Virus record (IMG/VR): IMGVR_UViG_3300017931_000004
Coordinates: 1 to 39,603 of that record
Length of the DNA stretch: 39,603 bases
From: a virus
Strand: one strand, 5' to 3'
Positions within the stretch are counted from its first letter, which is position 1. The number at the start of each line of letters is the position of its first letter. This document shows, one piece after another, positions 30,639 through 38,905 of the stretch. The notes below the pieces were generated by a model that saw nothing but the letters and a program-made list of their open reading frames with translations, did not search any database and was not told the origin of the DNA. A program made the position numbers and the translations under genes.

Positions 30639-32681
30639 ATGACTCTTTTTCCTCAGTTGAGCGATTCGTATTATGTTGATAACGATCATAATATTTTAAA
30701 GCTCATGGATTACACGTATTCGAAAAATATAACGATCAATCAGAGCTATTGGACCGAGGCGGATATTGATGCCAGATTTGTCGCTGGTGATCAGACCATA
30801 ATAAACTCTATTTACGGAACTCTACCGAATTTCCAACGTCACCAATTCAATTTTAATAGAATCCGGCGCGTCATCAATATGATAAGCGGCTACCAACGCC
30901 AACATCGTAAATCTACGGTTGTAACCCCAGTAGAAGAGCGAGGTCAAAAAACAGCCGATCAATTCACTAAGCTGATGTACCACATAAATAACAAAGGAGG
31001 TGTGTATGAAACACTCTCTGATGCATTTATGGGGGCTATTTCATGCGGAATGAATTTATTGTCTGTATGGCAAGATTTTAGAACGGATCCGGTAAATGGC
31101 GAAATTAAAGTTGATAATATCGGATATTCTAGTTTCTTGATTGATCCATATTTCAAAAATAGAGATCTATCAGATTGTAATTCGATCTGGACAAGAAAAT
31201 ATCTCTCTCGTACGCAAGTGATGATGCTTCTTCCTGGCCGTTCTGAAGAGATAAAAACAATGACTGGGTACGGGGGACGTGATGGAAAATTTCAGTATCA
31301 GCCAGAGTCATACAATTATGGAAATCAAGATTTAATTATTTACGACGAGTTCTGGTATCTCTCGACGAGAAATCAGACCCTGCTTGTCGATGCGACTAAT
31401 GGTGAAACAATTGAATGGCGTGGACAAGATGACGATCTAAAAGAATTCATGAACATGTATCCTGATGTCGTTAAAATCGAGCAGGAGATACCTACCACAA
31501 AACTTGCCATCGTTGTGCAAGGCAAGGTGATGTACCACGGTCCGAATCCTCTAGGCATAGACAGATATCCATTTGTTCCTGTGTGGGCTTACTACGATCC
31601 AAATATGGCGTATTACCCATGGCGGTGCCAAGGAGTTACTAGAGGACTTCGCGATTCACAATATTTATTTAATCATCGCAGACGTTTAGAGCTAGATCTG
31701 CTCGAGAGTCAAGTAAATTCTGGATGGAAGTATAAAGAAAATGCATTAGTAAACCCTAAAGATGTTTTTATGCAAGGCCAGGGTCGCGGCTTGGCACTCA
31801 AAGCCGAGGCTCAAATGACAGACGTGGAGAAAATTGAGCCAGCACAGGTTCCGCCTTCGATGATTCAGCTTTCAGAGTTGCTAGCGCATGAAATTCAAGA
31901 AATTTCTGGTATAAACGAGGAATTACTCGGTAGTGCCGAAGACGACAAAGCTGGGATCTTGAGCATGCTACGGCAAGCCGCCGGACTTACTACGCTCCAA
32001 ATTCTGTTTGATTATCTAGATCAATCTCAAAAGCTACTCGGAGATATTCAAATTGAGCTCGTTCAATCGAATTGGACTCCTGGTAAAGTACAGCGAATCC
32101 TTGGCGAAGACCCAACAGAAGAATTCTACAATAGGGCATTTGGCAAATACGATGCGATTGTTGAAGAGCAGCCCCTGACGTCTACACAAAAACAATTAGC
32201 TCTTAGACAGGCCCTTTATCTACGTGAGCTCGGAATTCCAGTTCCTACGTCATACCTGATTAAAAACATGAACATCCCAGACAAAGACGAACTAACACAA
32301 GAGATAGCGCAGGCAGAACAAGTCCAACAGCAACAACAAGCTCAAATGGCTCAACTACAAATGCAGCAGTTGCAGGTCGACAATGAGACCAAGCTATCCT
32401 ACTCAGAGGCCCAACATTCCCTCGCGGCTGAACGAATGAATAAGACTCGACTAGATGCAGCCTTGAGTGCGGAACGCATGCAGCGCGCCGATGAAGATCG
32501 TACAGGCGCGGTTTTGAATTTGGTCAAGGCGATCACAGAGATACGTGGCATGGATCTAGAGCACATAGAGCGATCTGTAAACGTCATACGAGAGATAAGC
32601 GAGGAAGAACGATTAATGGCGAACCCTGAATCTAGTAGCCCCAGAGCTACTAAATCCCCAGAGCCCGCCAGAGTTAGTTAA
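30639..32681 (+). CDS. Portal protein, P22-like (680 aa)
   Basis: It forms the dodecameric channel through which DNA enters and leaves the head. The N-terminal part contains INMISGYQRQHRKSTVVTPV and DQFTKLMYHI, the typical P22-type portal opening. It is followed by the wing/stem region and HEIQEISGINEELLGSAED. The C terminus is a long Gln-rich helical barrel-like tail (QQQQQAQMAQLQMQQLQVDN). Length fits P22-type portals (about 700). It starts the virion block. The ribosome binding site before ATG 30639 is weak. Confidence 0.88.
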   Translation: MTLFPQLSDSYYVDNDHNILKLMDYTYSKNITINQSYWTEADIDARFVAGDQTIINSIYGTLPNFQRHQFNFNRIRRVINMISGYQRQHRKSTVVTPVEERGQKTADQFTKLMYHINNKGGVYETLSDAFMGAISCGMNLLSVWQDFRTDPVNGEIKVDNIGYSSFLIDPYFKNRDLSDCNSIWTRKYLSRTQVMMLLPGRSEEIKTMTGYGGRDGKFQYQPESYNYGNQDLIIYDEFWYLSTRNQTLLVDATNGETIEWRGQDDDLKEFMNMYPDVVKIEQEIPTTKLAIVVQGKVMYHGPNPLGIDRYPFVPVWAYYDPNMAYYPWRCQGVTRGLRDSQYLFNHRRRLELDLLESQVNSGWKYKENALVNPKDVFMQGQGRGLALKAEAQMTDVEKIEPAQVPPSMIQLSELLAHEIQEISGINEELLGSAEDDKAGILSMLRQAAGLTTLQILFDYLDQSQKLLGDIQIELVQSNWTPGKVQRILGEDPTEEFYNRAFGKYDAIVEEQPLTSTQKQLALRQALYLRELGIPVPTSYLIKNMNIPDKDELTQEIAQAEQVQQQQQAQMAQLQMQQLQVDNETKLSYSEAQHSLAAERMNKTRLDAALSAERMQRADEDRTGAVLNLVKAITEIRGMDLEHIERSVNVIREISEEERLMANPESSSPRATKSPEPARVS

Positions 32682-32743
32682 AAATATGTTAGAAAATAAC
32701 ATCTAACATGTTATGTAAATATTTTACTCTAAGGAGAAAACAA

Positions 32744-32965
32744 ATGGCAGAAAAAAAGCATGCTCGTGGTGGATTTGCCACAGGGCACGATAAATCAATT
32801 GGTAAGACTTCAAGGGCAGGTCTACCAGATCAAGTGATCACGCATGAGTATGGCAAAGGTGCGTGCTATGGAGAAGACAGCCAGGACGATACGATGGGCG
32901 GGATCGACGAGGTTCAGCACTCAATGGTCAACAAGGCCAAGAAATACGTCTCTAACCAAAAATAA
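32744..32965 (+). CDS. Small unknown protein (73 aa)
   Basis: AAGGAG sits eight bases before ATG 32744; an upstream in-frame start is rejected. The peptide contains ARGGFATGHDKSIGKTSRAG and HEYGKGACYGEDSQDDTMGG, glycine-rich and probably flexible. It lies between portal and capsid genes with three other small genes. No family is recognised. Confidence 0.6.
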   Translation: MAEKKHARGGFATGHDKSIGKTSRAGLPDQVITHEYGKGACYGEDSQDDTMGGIDEVQHSMVNKAKKYVSNQK

Positions 32966-32977
32966 AGGATTACTTTC

Positions 32978-33109
32978 ATGGTCATGATTCGTAAAGAGGG
33001 CAAAGCACTCAAAATAGCGACAGAGGTCATGAAAGGCAGGTCTGTCAAGATTGAAAAACCTAAGAAGATGGATAAAACTATTTTGACAGGCCCTTACTTA
33101 CAACACTAA
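32978..33109 (+). CDS. Very small basic protein (43 aa)
   Basis: It starts at ATG 32978 after AAAGGATTACTTTC and ends at TAA 33107-33109. It is Lys rich (IRKEGKALKIATEVMKGRSV). It fills the space between two other small genes of the same type and spacing. The function is unknown. Confidence 0.5.
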   Translation: MVMIRKEGKALKIATEVMKGRSVKIEKPKKMDKTILTGPYLQH

Positions 33110-33120
33110 AGGATTTTTAA

Positions 33121-33303
33121 ATGGTCAAGATGAAAGGGCACTCTGACGCTGCCCAAGACAAGAAATTATTTGGATCTATGATGAAGAAAGCCGCTCCTAT
33201 GAAGAAAATCAAGAGTCACCTCAAAGAAGACATCAAAGAGCAAGCGCATGGGATCAAGAAGGATGTCAAATTAGCCAAGTCTTTAAAGAAAAAGGCATAT
33301 TAA
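33121..33303 (+). CDS. Small lysine-rich protein (60 aa)
   Basis: AAAGGATTTTTAA precedes the ATG. The peptide is strongly basic and helical (DKKLFGSMMKKAAPMKKIKS; KDVKLAKSLKKKAY). Together with its neighbour it may bind DNA or nascent capsid components. No family is recognised. Confidence 0.6.
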   Translation: MVKMKGHSDAAQDKKLFGSMMKKAAPMKKIKSHLKEDIKEQAHGIKKDVKLAKSLKKKAY

Positions 33304-33307
33304 CGCA

Positions 33308-33817
33308 GTGTTGAATTCAGATGATCCACGCTACCAATACGATCGTTTTGGCACTAAGGGAGCCCGTGTAGGGCAAGCCGTACTAGACATCCTCTCTACA
33401 GATCAACCAGACTATACCTGCGAAGAAATTCTCGAAGGTATGGCCCCTGAGTTTACTAAGGAGATGGAGAAAACCATCAATGAGAATCTTGGTAAATATA
33501 AAAACCCGTTCTACGTTCTGGTTTTGACTAAGAAAGAGCATTTTGCCACGAATGTACTAAGGAATTGGTTCATAGCACGCCAAACGGCTCCATATGCCTC
33601 TAAAATGATGTTCGAGTATCCAATACATACTAAGACTCTTTACATAGTGAACGCTGAACGTGGAGACGTTAAGGTCTGCTGGAGTCTCCCCGGGATTGCA
33701 GATTGTCAGGCTATTGCTAAAAACCCTGCCAATATCAGCCAAGAACTCGTTGGATGGATTTTAGATTGCTTTGAAGGTAAGCTCGATAAGGAAGGATTTG
33801 ATTATCTGTTTAAATGA
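33308..33817 (+). CDS. Conserved phage protein of unknown function (169 aa)
   Basis: The start is GTG 33308 or the adjoining TTG; no ATG is available. The core FYVLVLTKKEHFATNVLRNW followed by FIARQTAP, FEYPIHTKTLY and VCWSLPG is a pattern I recall from proteins encoded between portal and capsid genes of uncultured phages. It is predicted alpha/beta. It overlaps the next frame by ATGA. The role is unknown; position suggests head assembly or an early accessory role. Confidence 0.65.
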   Translation: MLNSDDPRYQYDRFGTKGARVGQAVLDILSTDQPDYTCEEILEGMAPEFTKEMEKTINENLGKYKNPFYVLVLTKKEHFATNVLRNWFIARQTAPYASKMMFEYPIHTKTLYIVNAERGDVKVCWSLPGIADCQAIAKNPANISQELVGWILDCFEGKLDKEGFDYLFK

Positions 33818-34011
33818 CGCCGATGAGCCAGAGCAAGATTTTACCACTATTATCACAAACGACGATTGGATCAGCGCAATGTATGAAAATCTCACAAAAC
33901 CACGAGATGAAAAGATTCAGGAATCAATGGATATGGGTGGAATGGATTCCAATAGATGTGTGGAGCAAGAAATATCCACAGCGAGAGAATAACTATGAGT
34001 TTACAGACTAA
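33814..34011 (+). CDS. Small ORF of uncertain frame (65 aa)
   Basis: An ATGA overlap with the preceding stop favours this frame, which ends WIWVEWIPIDVWSKKYPQRE. The alternative frame (33771-33992, TTG start) encodes a more protein-like acidic stretch (EPEQDFTTIITNDDWISAMY) over the same DNA. One of the two is real, or a frameshift joins them. Confidence 0.35.
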   Translation: MTPMSQSKILPLLSQTTIGSAQCMKISQNHEMKRFRNQWIWVEWIPIDVWSKKYPQRENNYEFTD

Positions 34012-34014
34012 CGA

Positions 34015-34443
34015 TTATAGGACGCCATCTTTATTCAATTTATCGGAAATTACTTTTACTGTATGACCATAGAACCCATTATGAATGTTATATAGAGTGA
34101 ACTGGAGAATTCCGAGGCCTGTAATTAAATTAACAAATAACACCCGACATTCCTCAGAGTCCCAAACATAATCATCAAGACTTCTACCTTTCAGATCTGT
34201 AGATTCAAGTCTGTCATTTACAATACAGATGTCTAATAGTTCGGCCCCCTTAAAATGCTCAAAATCCTCATCACTTGATATATGCCCAAATATTTCGCAA
34301 CAATCTTGGGTATTATCGATCAAGATTTCGATTTTTTGTTTGTTTGTATAAACGTAAAATCCTTCATATCCCTTATCATCGTCAAATGACTCGATAGAGA
34401 TAATGATCTCTCTTTCTGGATTTTGTAGTGTGTCAGTGCTCAT
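34015..34443 (-). CDS. DUF7448-like protein (142 aa)
   Basis: Residues about 36-50 read KIEILIDNTQDCCEIFG, followed by a FKGAELLDICIV strand. The 'DCCE' motif after a short strand is the mark of a small phage family of unknown function that I know as DUF7448. It belongs to a three-gene minus-strand insert inside the virion block. It overlaps the RHH regulator by four bases (ATGA). Insertion on the opposite strand suggests an accessory gene with its own promoter. Confidence 0.65.
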   Translation of the reverse strand: MSTDTLQNPEREIIISIESFDDDKGYEGFYVYTNKQKIEILIDNTQDCCEIFGHISSDEDFEHFKGAELLDICIVNDRLESTDLKGRSLDDYVWDSEECRVLFVNLITGLGILQFTLYNIHNGFYGHTVKVISDKLNKDGVL

Positions 34444-34661
34444 GTTTTCTCTTTACCTTCTGATAGAATTTTTTTCCACGCCATACAGTTAGACTTATCC
34501 AAAACCCTATCGTTCATCGCGTCCAAAATAGAATCAAGAATGAATTCATTCAGAGGACAGGCTATTGATTTTCTAACCGCCTCTATCTCTTTGAAGAATG
34601 GCGTAGGAATATACACAACGATTTGCCGCATTCCCGGTATTGGTCTACGTGTTCTAGCCAT
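34440..34661 (-). CDS. Ribbon-helix-helix-like regulator (73 aa)
   Basis: ATG 34661 is preferred, with GGAGG seven bases upstream; another ATG lies too close to that site. The core RQIVVYIPTPFFKEIEAVRK, then PLNEFILDSILDAM, fits a beta strand followed by two helices, as in Arc/MetJ-type RHH repressors. Such proteins bind operators as dimers. It may control the palindromic sites of this genome or its own small operon; neither is shown. Confidence 0.65.
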   Translation of the reverse strand: MARTRRPIPGMRQIVVYIPTPFFKEIEAVRKSIACPLNEFILDSILDAMNDRVLDKSNCMAWKKILSEGKEKT

Positions 34662-34729
34662 TGGCATACCTCCAGTAAAACACGTAGAATATCATCCATG
34701 ACCGTATTTTTCAACAGACGCTAGAGATG

Positions 34730-35074
34730 TTACTCATCATTATCTTCGTCATCATCTTCTTCGACCTCTTTTGCCCGACGTTCCTGCTGTTTTTCAGCCT
34801 TTCTGACTTTTTTAAAAGCTTTTTCTGCCTTTTCGTTGAGTTTTAAAAACATTGTTTTTGCCTTATCAAGCTCTTCAATTGTAAAGTTATTGTTTTCAAT
34901 TAATTGACTGATACCTTTTGAATCACACCTAGAAAAATCGCCCTTATAGGTATAATCCTTCAGAGTCTCAATACATGCCGATTGAACATCTAGAAAATTA
35001 GGTCCGATAAGCATGCCTGAATGAGCAACAATAGCGTCCATAAACCAAGCTTGAACACGATACTTATATTCCAC
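34730..35074 (-). CDS. Unknown helical protein with acidic tail (114 aa)
   Basis: GTG 35074 is chosen because GAGGAGG lies six bases upstream; the frame extends to a TTG at 35134 with no such site. The N-terminal part (YRVQAWFMDAIVAHSGMLIG) is followed by a long charged helix (KTMFLKLNEKAEKAFKKVRK). The end is nearly all Asp and Glu (EVEEDDDEDNDE), as in DNA mimics or chaperones. It heads the minus-strand insert. Confidence 0.55.
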   Translation of the reverse strand: MEYKYRVQAWFMDAIVAHSGMLIGPNFLDVQSACIETLKDYTYKGDFSRCDSKGISQLIENNNFTIEELDKAKTMFLKLNEKAEKAFKKVRKAEKQQERRAKEVEEDDDEDNDE

Positions 35075-35189
35075 GCGCCACCTCCTCAATGTTTGTAAAA
35101 GTCTCTCTTTATTTGTCTTCGATATTTTCTTCAATCTTTTTTAATTAAAAGATTTCTTTGACATAATGCCATCACTCCTGCTATTAAAA

Positions 35190-35241
35190 AATTAGTTGTC
35201 TAAAAACATTCGTCGGCCTCGTTACGGCCAGGCAACTAATT
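35190..35241. other. Cruciform-like inverted repeat upstream of the scaffold gene
   Basis: AATTAGTTG (35190-35198) pairs with CAACTAATT (35233-35241). Inside lies a GGCC...GGCC arm (35214-35229). The element occupies the 147-bp gap between the minus insert and the scaffold gene. It may be an operator, a processing site or a scar of the insertion. Confidence 0.5.
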
Positions 35242-35281
35242 CATAAATAGCGTAAGGGGTCCGCAACCCAAGGAGTGCCAT

Positions 35282-35974
35282 TTGACTGATGAAGAAACAG
35301 AGATCGTAGAGGAACAAACTCAGGAAGTCGATCAGTCCACCGAATCAGAAGATCAGCAAACCGAACGTCAAGAAGAACAGCCACAACAGACGCCTCAGCG
35401 CAGAGACGTTGAATACAACTGGGCAGAAGCTCGACGTGCGTCACAGGAGAAGGACAGGTTAATTCGGGAACAGCAAGAGGTGATTAATAGACTGTCTAAG
35501 AACAAATCAACAGAAGACGAACCGCAGCTATCCTCAGACGACATTTTAACTGTCGGACAACTACAAAAGTTCCAGGAAGCAGAGCGTAAAAAACAAGCGG
35601 CTGATTTCGATAGACAGCGAGAAGAGATTCTCCGATTGAAATACCCAGATATTGATCAGGTTCTTTCTCCAGAAAATATCGCTCATTTTGAACAAATGGA
35701 ACCAGAACTAGCAGAATCCCTTTGTGGACTAGGCCATGACCCTATAAAAATGAAAGCAGCAGCCTATAAAATGATTAAGAAGACTATACCACGTGAAACG
35801 CCTCCAAGCATGGAGAAGAAAAAGGCACAGATTAATTCTCAAAAGCCCGTTTCCGTCCAGTCCGTCGCCAAATCATCTCCAATAGGAAATGCTCATATTT
35901 TTGAGAATGGTCTTACTCCAGAGTTAGCAGTCCAACTTCGTAAAGAGATGGAAGACGCTGCAAGCCAGGGCTAA
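35282..35974 (+). CDS. Scaffolding protein (230 aa)
   Basis: AAGGAG lies before the TTG start at 35282; no ATG start is available. The protein is very acidic and Gln rich at the N terminus (EEQTQEVDQSTESEDQQTER). Long helices follow (EARRASQEKDRLIREQQEVI; EAERKKQAADFDRQREEILR), with a compact C terminus. Length, charge and place directly before the capsid gene are those of scaffolds that guide prohead assembly. The family is diverse, so identity rests mainly on composition and order. Confidence 0.75.
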   Translation: MTDEETEIVEEQTQEVDQSTESEDQQTERQEEQPQQTPQRRDVEYNWAEARRASQEKDRLIREQQEVINRLSKNKSTEDEPQLSSDDILTVGQLQKFQEAERKKQAADFDRQREEILRLKYPDIDQVLSPENIAHFEQMEPELAESLCGLGHDPIKMKAAAYKMIKKTIPRETPPSMEKKKAQINSQKPVSVQSVAKSSPIGNAHIFENGLTPELAVQLRKEMEDAASQG

Positions 35975-36045
35975 TTTTTTGTCCTTAGTGACAAGTAAAA
36001 TTATTACCGCTCTCTGATTCCTATTATTAAGAGAACATTAAAGTA

Positions 36046-36202
36046 ATGAGTATTACAACAACGAGTCTTTTAACGGCTCCAGTGCAGACTAGTTTTAGTT
36101 ATAAACTATTGTCTGTAGCTGTCCCGTACATGATCCATAAAATACCAGCCATGTTGAAAAATATGCCTCGTAATGGTGGTACGGACATTAGGTTTAGACG
36201 AT
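36046..36202 (+). CDS. Major capsid protein, N4-gp56-like, exon 1 (codons 1-52 plus one base)
   Basis: The frame starts at ATG 36046 and runs 52 codons to DIRFRR. The unspliced RNA then reads TAG at once. The segment (VPYMIHKIPAMLKNMPRNGG, TDIRFRR) is the conserved N-terminal arm of N4-gp56-family capsid proteins, normally followed directly by YNPLA. That continuation is found at 36405. Exon 1 ends at T36202, the U of a U-G pair in the predicted P1 helix. Alone this would be a useless 52-residue peptide. With exon 2 it makes a 315-residue capsid protein. Confidence 0.85.
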
Positions 36203-36404
36203 AGATTATGTCGTCTATAAATCTTCTCTGATTGACTTGGAAGCCCGACAGGGTGACAGGGCGGAAGCGAAAGCACCGTGATCGACTGAGTGAGAAGACT
36301 CGAAAGAGATGCGACAGTCAGGACAGCGAATATAAATAAAATCGCTGAGGAGTGCTCGAAGAAGCGCTTCCACCAACTATAGTTGGTCATAAGGTAACAG
36401 ATTG
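36203..36404 (+). ncRNA. Group I intron (202 nt, no ORF) interrupting the major capsid gene
   Basis: P1: exon bases 36195-36202 pair with 36210-36217, ending in U36202-G36210 at the splice site. P10: exon 2 bases 36405-36408 pair with 36206-36209. P3: 36222-36228 with 36292-36298, seven perfect pairs. P7: 36284-36288 with 36315-36319, plus U36282-A36320 around bulged C36283, giving a G-C guanosine site. P8: 36299-36301 with 36306-36308, closed by GAAA. J8/7 is six bases. P9-type hairpins follow (36324-36347, 36349-36370, 36372-36387). The intron ends in G36404. P4-P6 lie in 36229-36281 and include GC-rich hairpins, but exact pairing was not settled. It carries no homing endonuclease. Confidence 0.85.
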
Positions 36405-37195
36405 ATAACCCTCTCGCTACGGCTACAGTGCCATTGGGGAATTCCGGGGTATACCCACCTCCTCAAACCCTGAGCGCCTTGAACATCGATGCGAGGATGT
36501 CGTTCTACGGAACGTATGTCCTTCTAAATGAACAAGTTACGCTCCAAGCCCAAGATCCTGTTTTGAACGAAGCGGCTCTTAGGCTAGGCGTGAGCCTTAG
36601 GCAGACGGAGGATGAATTAATTTCTTCGATGCTGAGCTCGACAAGTTCATTTATGAACTGTACAAATGGTAGTGATGGAGACAATCCGACCGAAATCACT
36701 CTTGCCGATATTCAAAACGTAGTTCGCACGTTACGCAATAACAGTGCTTACTCATTTTTATCGGGTATCAGTGGTGAAAATAAATTTGGAACTGCACCAG
36801 TACGCGATGCCTACTTTGCATTAGGGTCTACTCAAATGATCGGGCAAGTAGATAACGTTCAAGGGTTCATCCAGAAGTGGAATTACGCCAATCAGCAATC
36901 TACTCTAGATGCTGAATACGGTTCCGTATCGAACCTACGATTCCTTTTGTCGCCTATTGGTAGCGTAACGCCAAATGCGTCATTACTAGGAAACGACGTC
37001 ATGAACATCTTTTGCGTAGGCCGTGAGGCATATGCGACAGTTGAGCAAGACGGGTATTCAAGTAAATTTATTTATAGACCAGGCATCTATGATGGCCCAT
37101 TGGCTCTTAATGCTTCTATCGGCTGGACTATGGCAACTGTGCCCCGCCTATTGAACGATACTTGGTGTATTAACATGCGCTGTACGTTGGCATAA
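36405..37195 (+). CDS. Major capsid protein, N4-gp56-like, exon 2
   Basis: AT at 36405-36406 completes a Tyr codon with T36202. The frame then reads NPLATATVPLGNSGVYPPPQ and on to TAA 37193-37195, for 315 residues in all. Features of the N4-gp56 family are visible: FRRYNPL at the junction, MSFYGTYVLLNEQVTLQAQD, and later AYFALGSTQMIGQVDNVQGF, VGREAYATVEQDG and IGWTMATVPRLLNDTWCINM. A GTG at 36428 could start a truncated protein, but it lacks a convincing ribosome binding site and would lose the N-terminal arm. Confidence 0.88.
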
Positions 37196-37212
37196 GGAGA
37201 CATTAAAACAAT

Positions 37213-38190
37213 ATGAGTACATCAATACATTCGCTTTTAACTGGTACATTCCTTTCCGACGGACTAGCTAGAACAATCTCGCTACCTTCTGGGTATGACC
37301 AAATAGAATTGGTAAACATCACCGATATTGGTGATGCTGGTGCTACGACCCAAGTCATGAGAGCTAAAGGTTATTCTTCGCTCCCTGCTGGGTCTGCATA
37401 TTTGAATCTTAAAACCAACGGTGCAGCTACATTGGCTATTGAGTCAATGATCACAACTGCTGGTTTTACGTTCTTACAAGACAGTGGCAATCAAGCCCCT
37501 GGTGCAGCTGTAGCAGTAACCGCTATTACCGCGGCTTCTCCTGGCGTCATCTCTTCGGCCTCTACGGCTGTTGTTGGCGACGTTGTACGAGTATACGGTA
37601 CCACCGGCATGCTCCAAGTAGCTGGCTGGGACTTCACCGTCACGGCTGTCAACCCTGGTGTTACACAGACAAGTCAGAACCTTATTGCAGCGGGCTTCGC
37701 AGCACCTGCAACGGCTGGTTTTATCCGTATAATTCCGTTTAGTCCTAGATTCTATCCCGTAAATAGACGCATTACCGCCATTACAGCTGGTTCGCCAACC
37801 GTAATTGCGTTAAACGTCACCCATGGTTTCACTGTGGGCCAACGAGTACGTGTAAAGATGCCTGCAATCTATGGCATGACACAAATCGATGGGTTAATTG
37901 GGACCGTAACAGCAATAGGAACTGCAATCGGTGGGTGTACAAACACCATTTCTCTAGATATCGATTCTACAGCTTTCACAGCATTTGCCTTCCCGACAAG
38001 TGCTCAAGCGGCCGTCGGCGTCGATGTTCCTGAGATAATTCCTATTGGAGAAGGAGCCGTCTCCCCATACGGAAACCTCAACGACGATGCTACCAGGAAC
38101 GTTTCGTTAACTGGCGTCATCATCGGAACAGGCGTACAGACAACCGCGAAGGTCTATCAGTGGATCGCACGACGCGGACAGTCTATCTAA
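37213..38190 (+). CDS. Virion structural protein with FCCH-like beta domain (325 aa)
   Basis: AAGGAG lies upstream of the ATG. The N-terminal half is beta rich with LPSGYDQIELVNITDIGDAG. Around residue 190 the block RRITAITAGSPTVIALNVTH, then GFTVGQRVRVKMP, resembles the small FCCH-type domain also seen in the nozzle-like protein here. The end (VYQWIARRGQSI) is compact. Directly after the capsid gene, it could be a decoration, vertex or fibre-base protein. It is the last gene before a strong terminator, so it is transcribed with the capsid. Confidence 0.65.
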   Translation: MSTSIHSLLTGTFLSDGLARTISLPSGYDQIELVNITDIGDAGATTQVMRAKGYSSLPAGSAYLNLKTNGAATLAIESMITTAGFTFLQDSGNQAPGAAVAVTAITAASPGVISSASTAVVGDVVRVYGTTGMLQVAGWDFTVTAVNPGVTQTSQNLIAAGFAAPATAGFIRIIPFSPRFYPVNRRITAITAGSPTVIALNVTHGFTVGQRVRVKMPAIYGMTQIDGLIGTVTAIGTAIGGCTNTISLDIDSTAFTAFAFPTSAQAAVGVDVPEIIPIGEGAVSPYGNLNDDATRNVSLTGVIIGTGVQTTAKVYQWIARRGQSI

Positions 38191-38222
38191 AGCAACATTC
38201 TGGAATTTCCGGATAGTTCAAC

Positions 38223-38251
38223 GGGGCACTCGCAAGGGTGCCCCTTTTTTT
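38223..38251 (+). terminator. Intrinsic terminator after the capsid operon
   Basis: GGGGCACTC pairs with GGGTGCCCC around a GCAA tetraloop and is followed by seven T residues. This is the strongest terminator in the window and probably sets high capsid RNA apart from the tail genes. Confidence 0.9.
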
Positions 38252-38323
38252 GACCTTGTTGTAAAGAAAATTTATGTTTATAGAGTCAAGTAAAAGGTTT
38301 AAAATAAAAAATGGAAGGTATGA

Positions 38324-38848
38324 ATGGCAAGACCTAAGAAAAGTAATCCTATTGTAGAGGATACCGTAAGCCAAGAAGAAGAAGTTAAAGAGGTTGTCAA
38401 AGAAACTAAAAAGTTGTCAGAGATAATCGAAATTAAACCATCTACTGGTGGATGTAAGAATCCAAAACTACAGAAGTTTATCGATGAGGAAACCGTACTT
38501 GTTAAAGGTAGATTCAAAATGTACGAGTCGCCTGGGGCTAGTGTCAAGATTATAGTTAAAAAGTATCCTGGCATACCTCAGTTCGAAAAATTAATGTACG
38601 ACGGTGATGTTTATGAGGTCCCCTTATACGTGGCGAGGCACTTGAACGGAATCGATGTAACAGCTGGTGGATGCGATAAAAAGATTGGTACTTGCTCATA
38701 TCCAATCCATGGATTTCAGACGCCAGAACGAGGAGGTACCCAACCGTGCCATTTAAACGAGGCTGGAGTTCCAGTTCCAGTTGTCACAGTGGCAAAACGA
38801 GTTCGTAGGTATGGGTTTGAATCACTGACGTTCGACGTTGACGAGTAA
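38324..38848 (+). CDS. Conserved virion-block protein of unknown function (174 aa)
   Basis: GGAAGGT precedes ATG 38324. The N terminus is charged and probably disordered (PIVEDTVSQEEEVKEVVKET). The second half contains MYDGDVYEVPLYVARHLNGI and then CSYPIHGF. This pattern recurs in small proteins between capsid and adaptor genes of related uncultured phages (from memory). Several Cys and His residues (CDKKIGTCSYPIH) could bind metal. A head-completion role is possible. Confidence 0.65.
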   Translation: MARPKKSNPIVEDTVSQEEEVKEVVKETKKLSEIIEIKPSTGGCKNPKLQKFIDEETVLVKGRFKMYESPGASVKIIVKKYPGIPQFEKLMYDGDVYEVPLYVARHLNGIDVTAGGCDKKIGTCSYPIHGFQTPERGGTQPCHLNEAGVPVPVVTVAKRVRRYGFESLTFDVDE

Positions 38849-38862
38849 AAATAATAACGCTT

Positions 38863-38886
38863 CCCCAGACGTTTCAGCCTCTGGGG
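38863..38886. other. Hairpin before the adaptor gene
   Basis: CCCCAGA (38863-38869) pairs with TCTGGGG (38880-38886) around a ten-base loop. No T-tract follows. It could be a weak terminator or RNA stabiliser. Confidence 0.45.
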
Positions 38887-38905
38887 TTAGCATCATGAGG
38901 TAAGT

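Noticed and set aside
35042-35134. TTG start at 35134 for the acidic-tailed protein
   Set aside because: There is no ribosome binding site there, whereas GAGGAGG sits at ideal distance from GTG 35074.
36106-36390. A 94-residue minus-strand reading frame across the capsid intron
   Set aside because: It runs antisense through exon 1 and the folded intron, has no ribosome binding site, and resembles no protein. It is an accidental open frame.
36203-36404. Group II intron or IS scar as an explanation for the capsid interruption
   Set aside because: There is no GUGYG start, domain V hairpin, terminal inverted repeat or target duplication. The P1, P10, P3 and P7 pairings fit group I instead.
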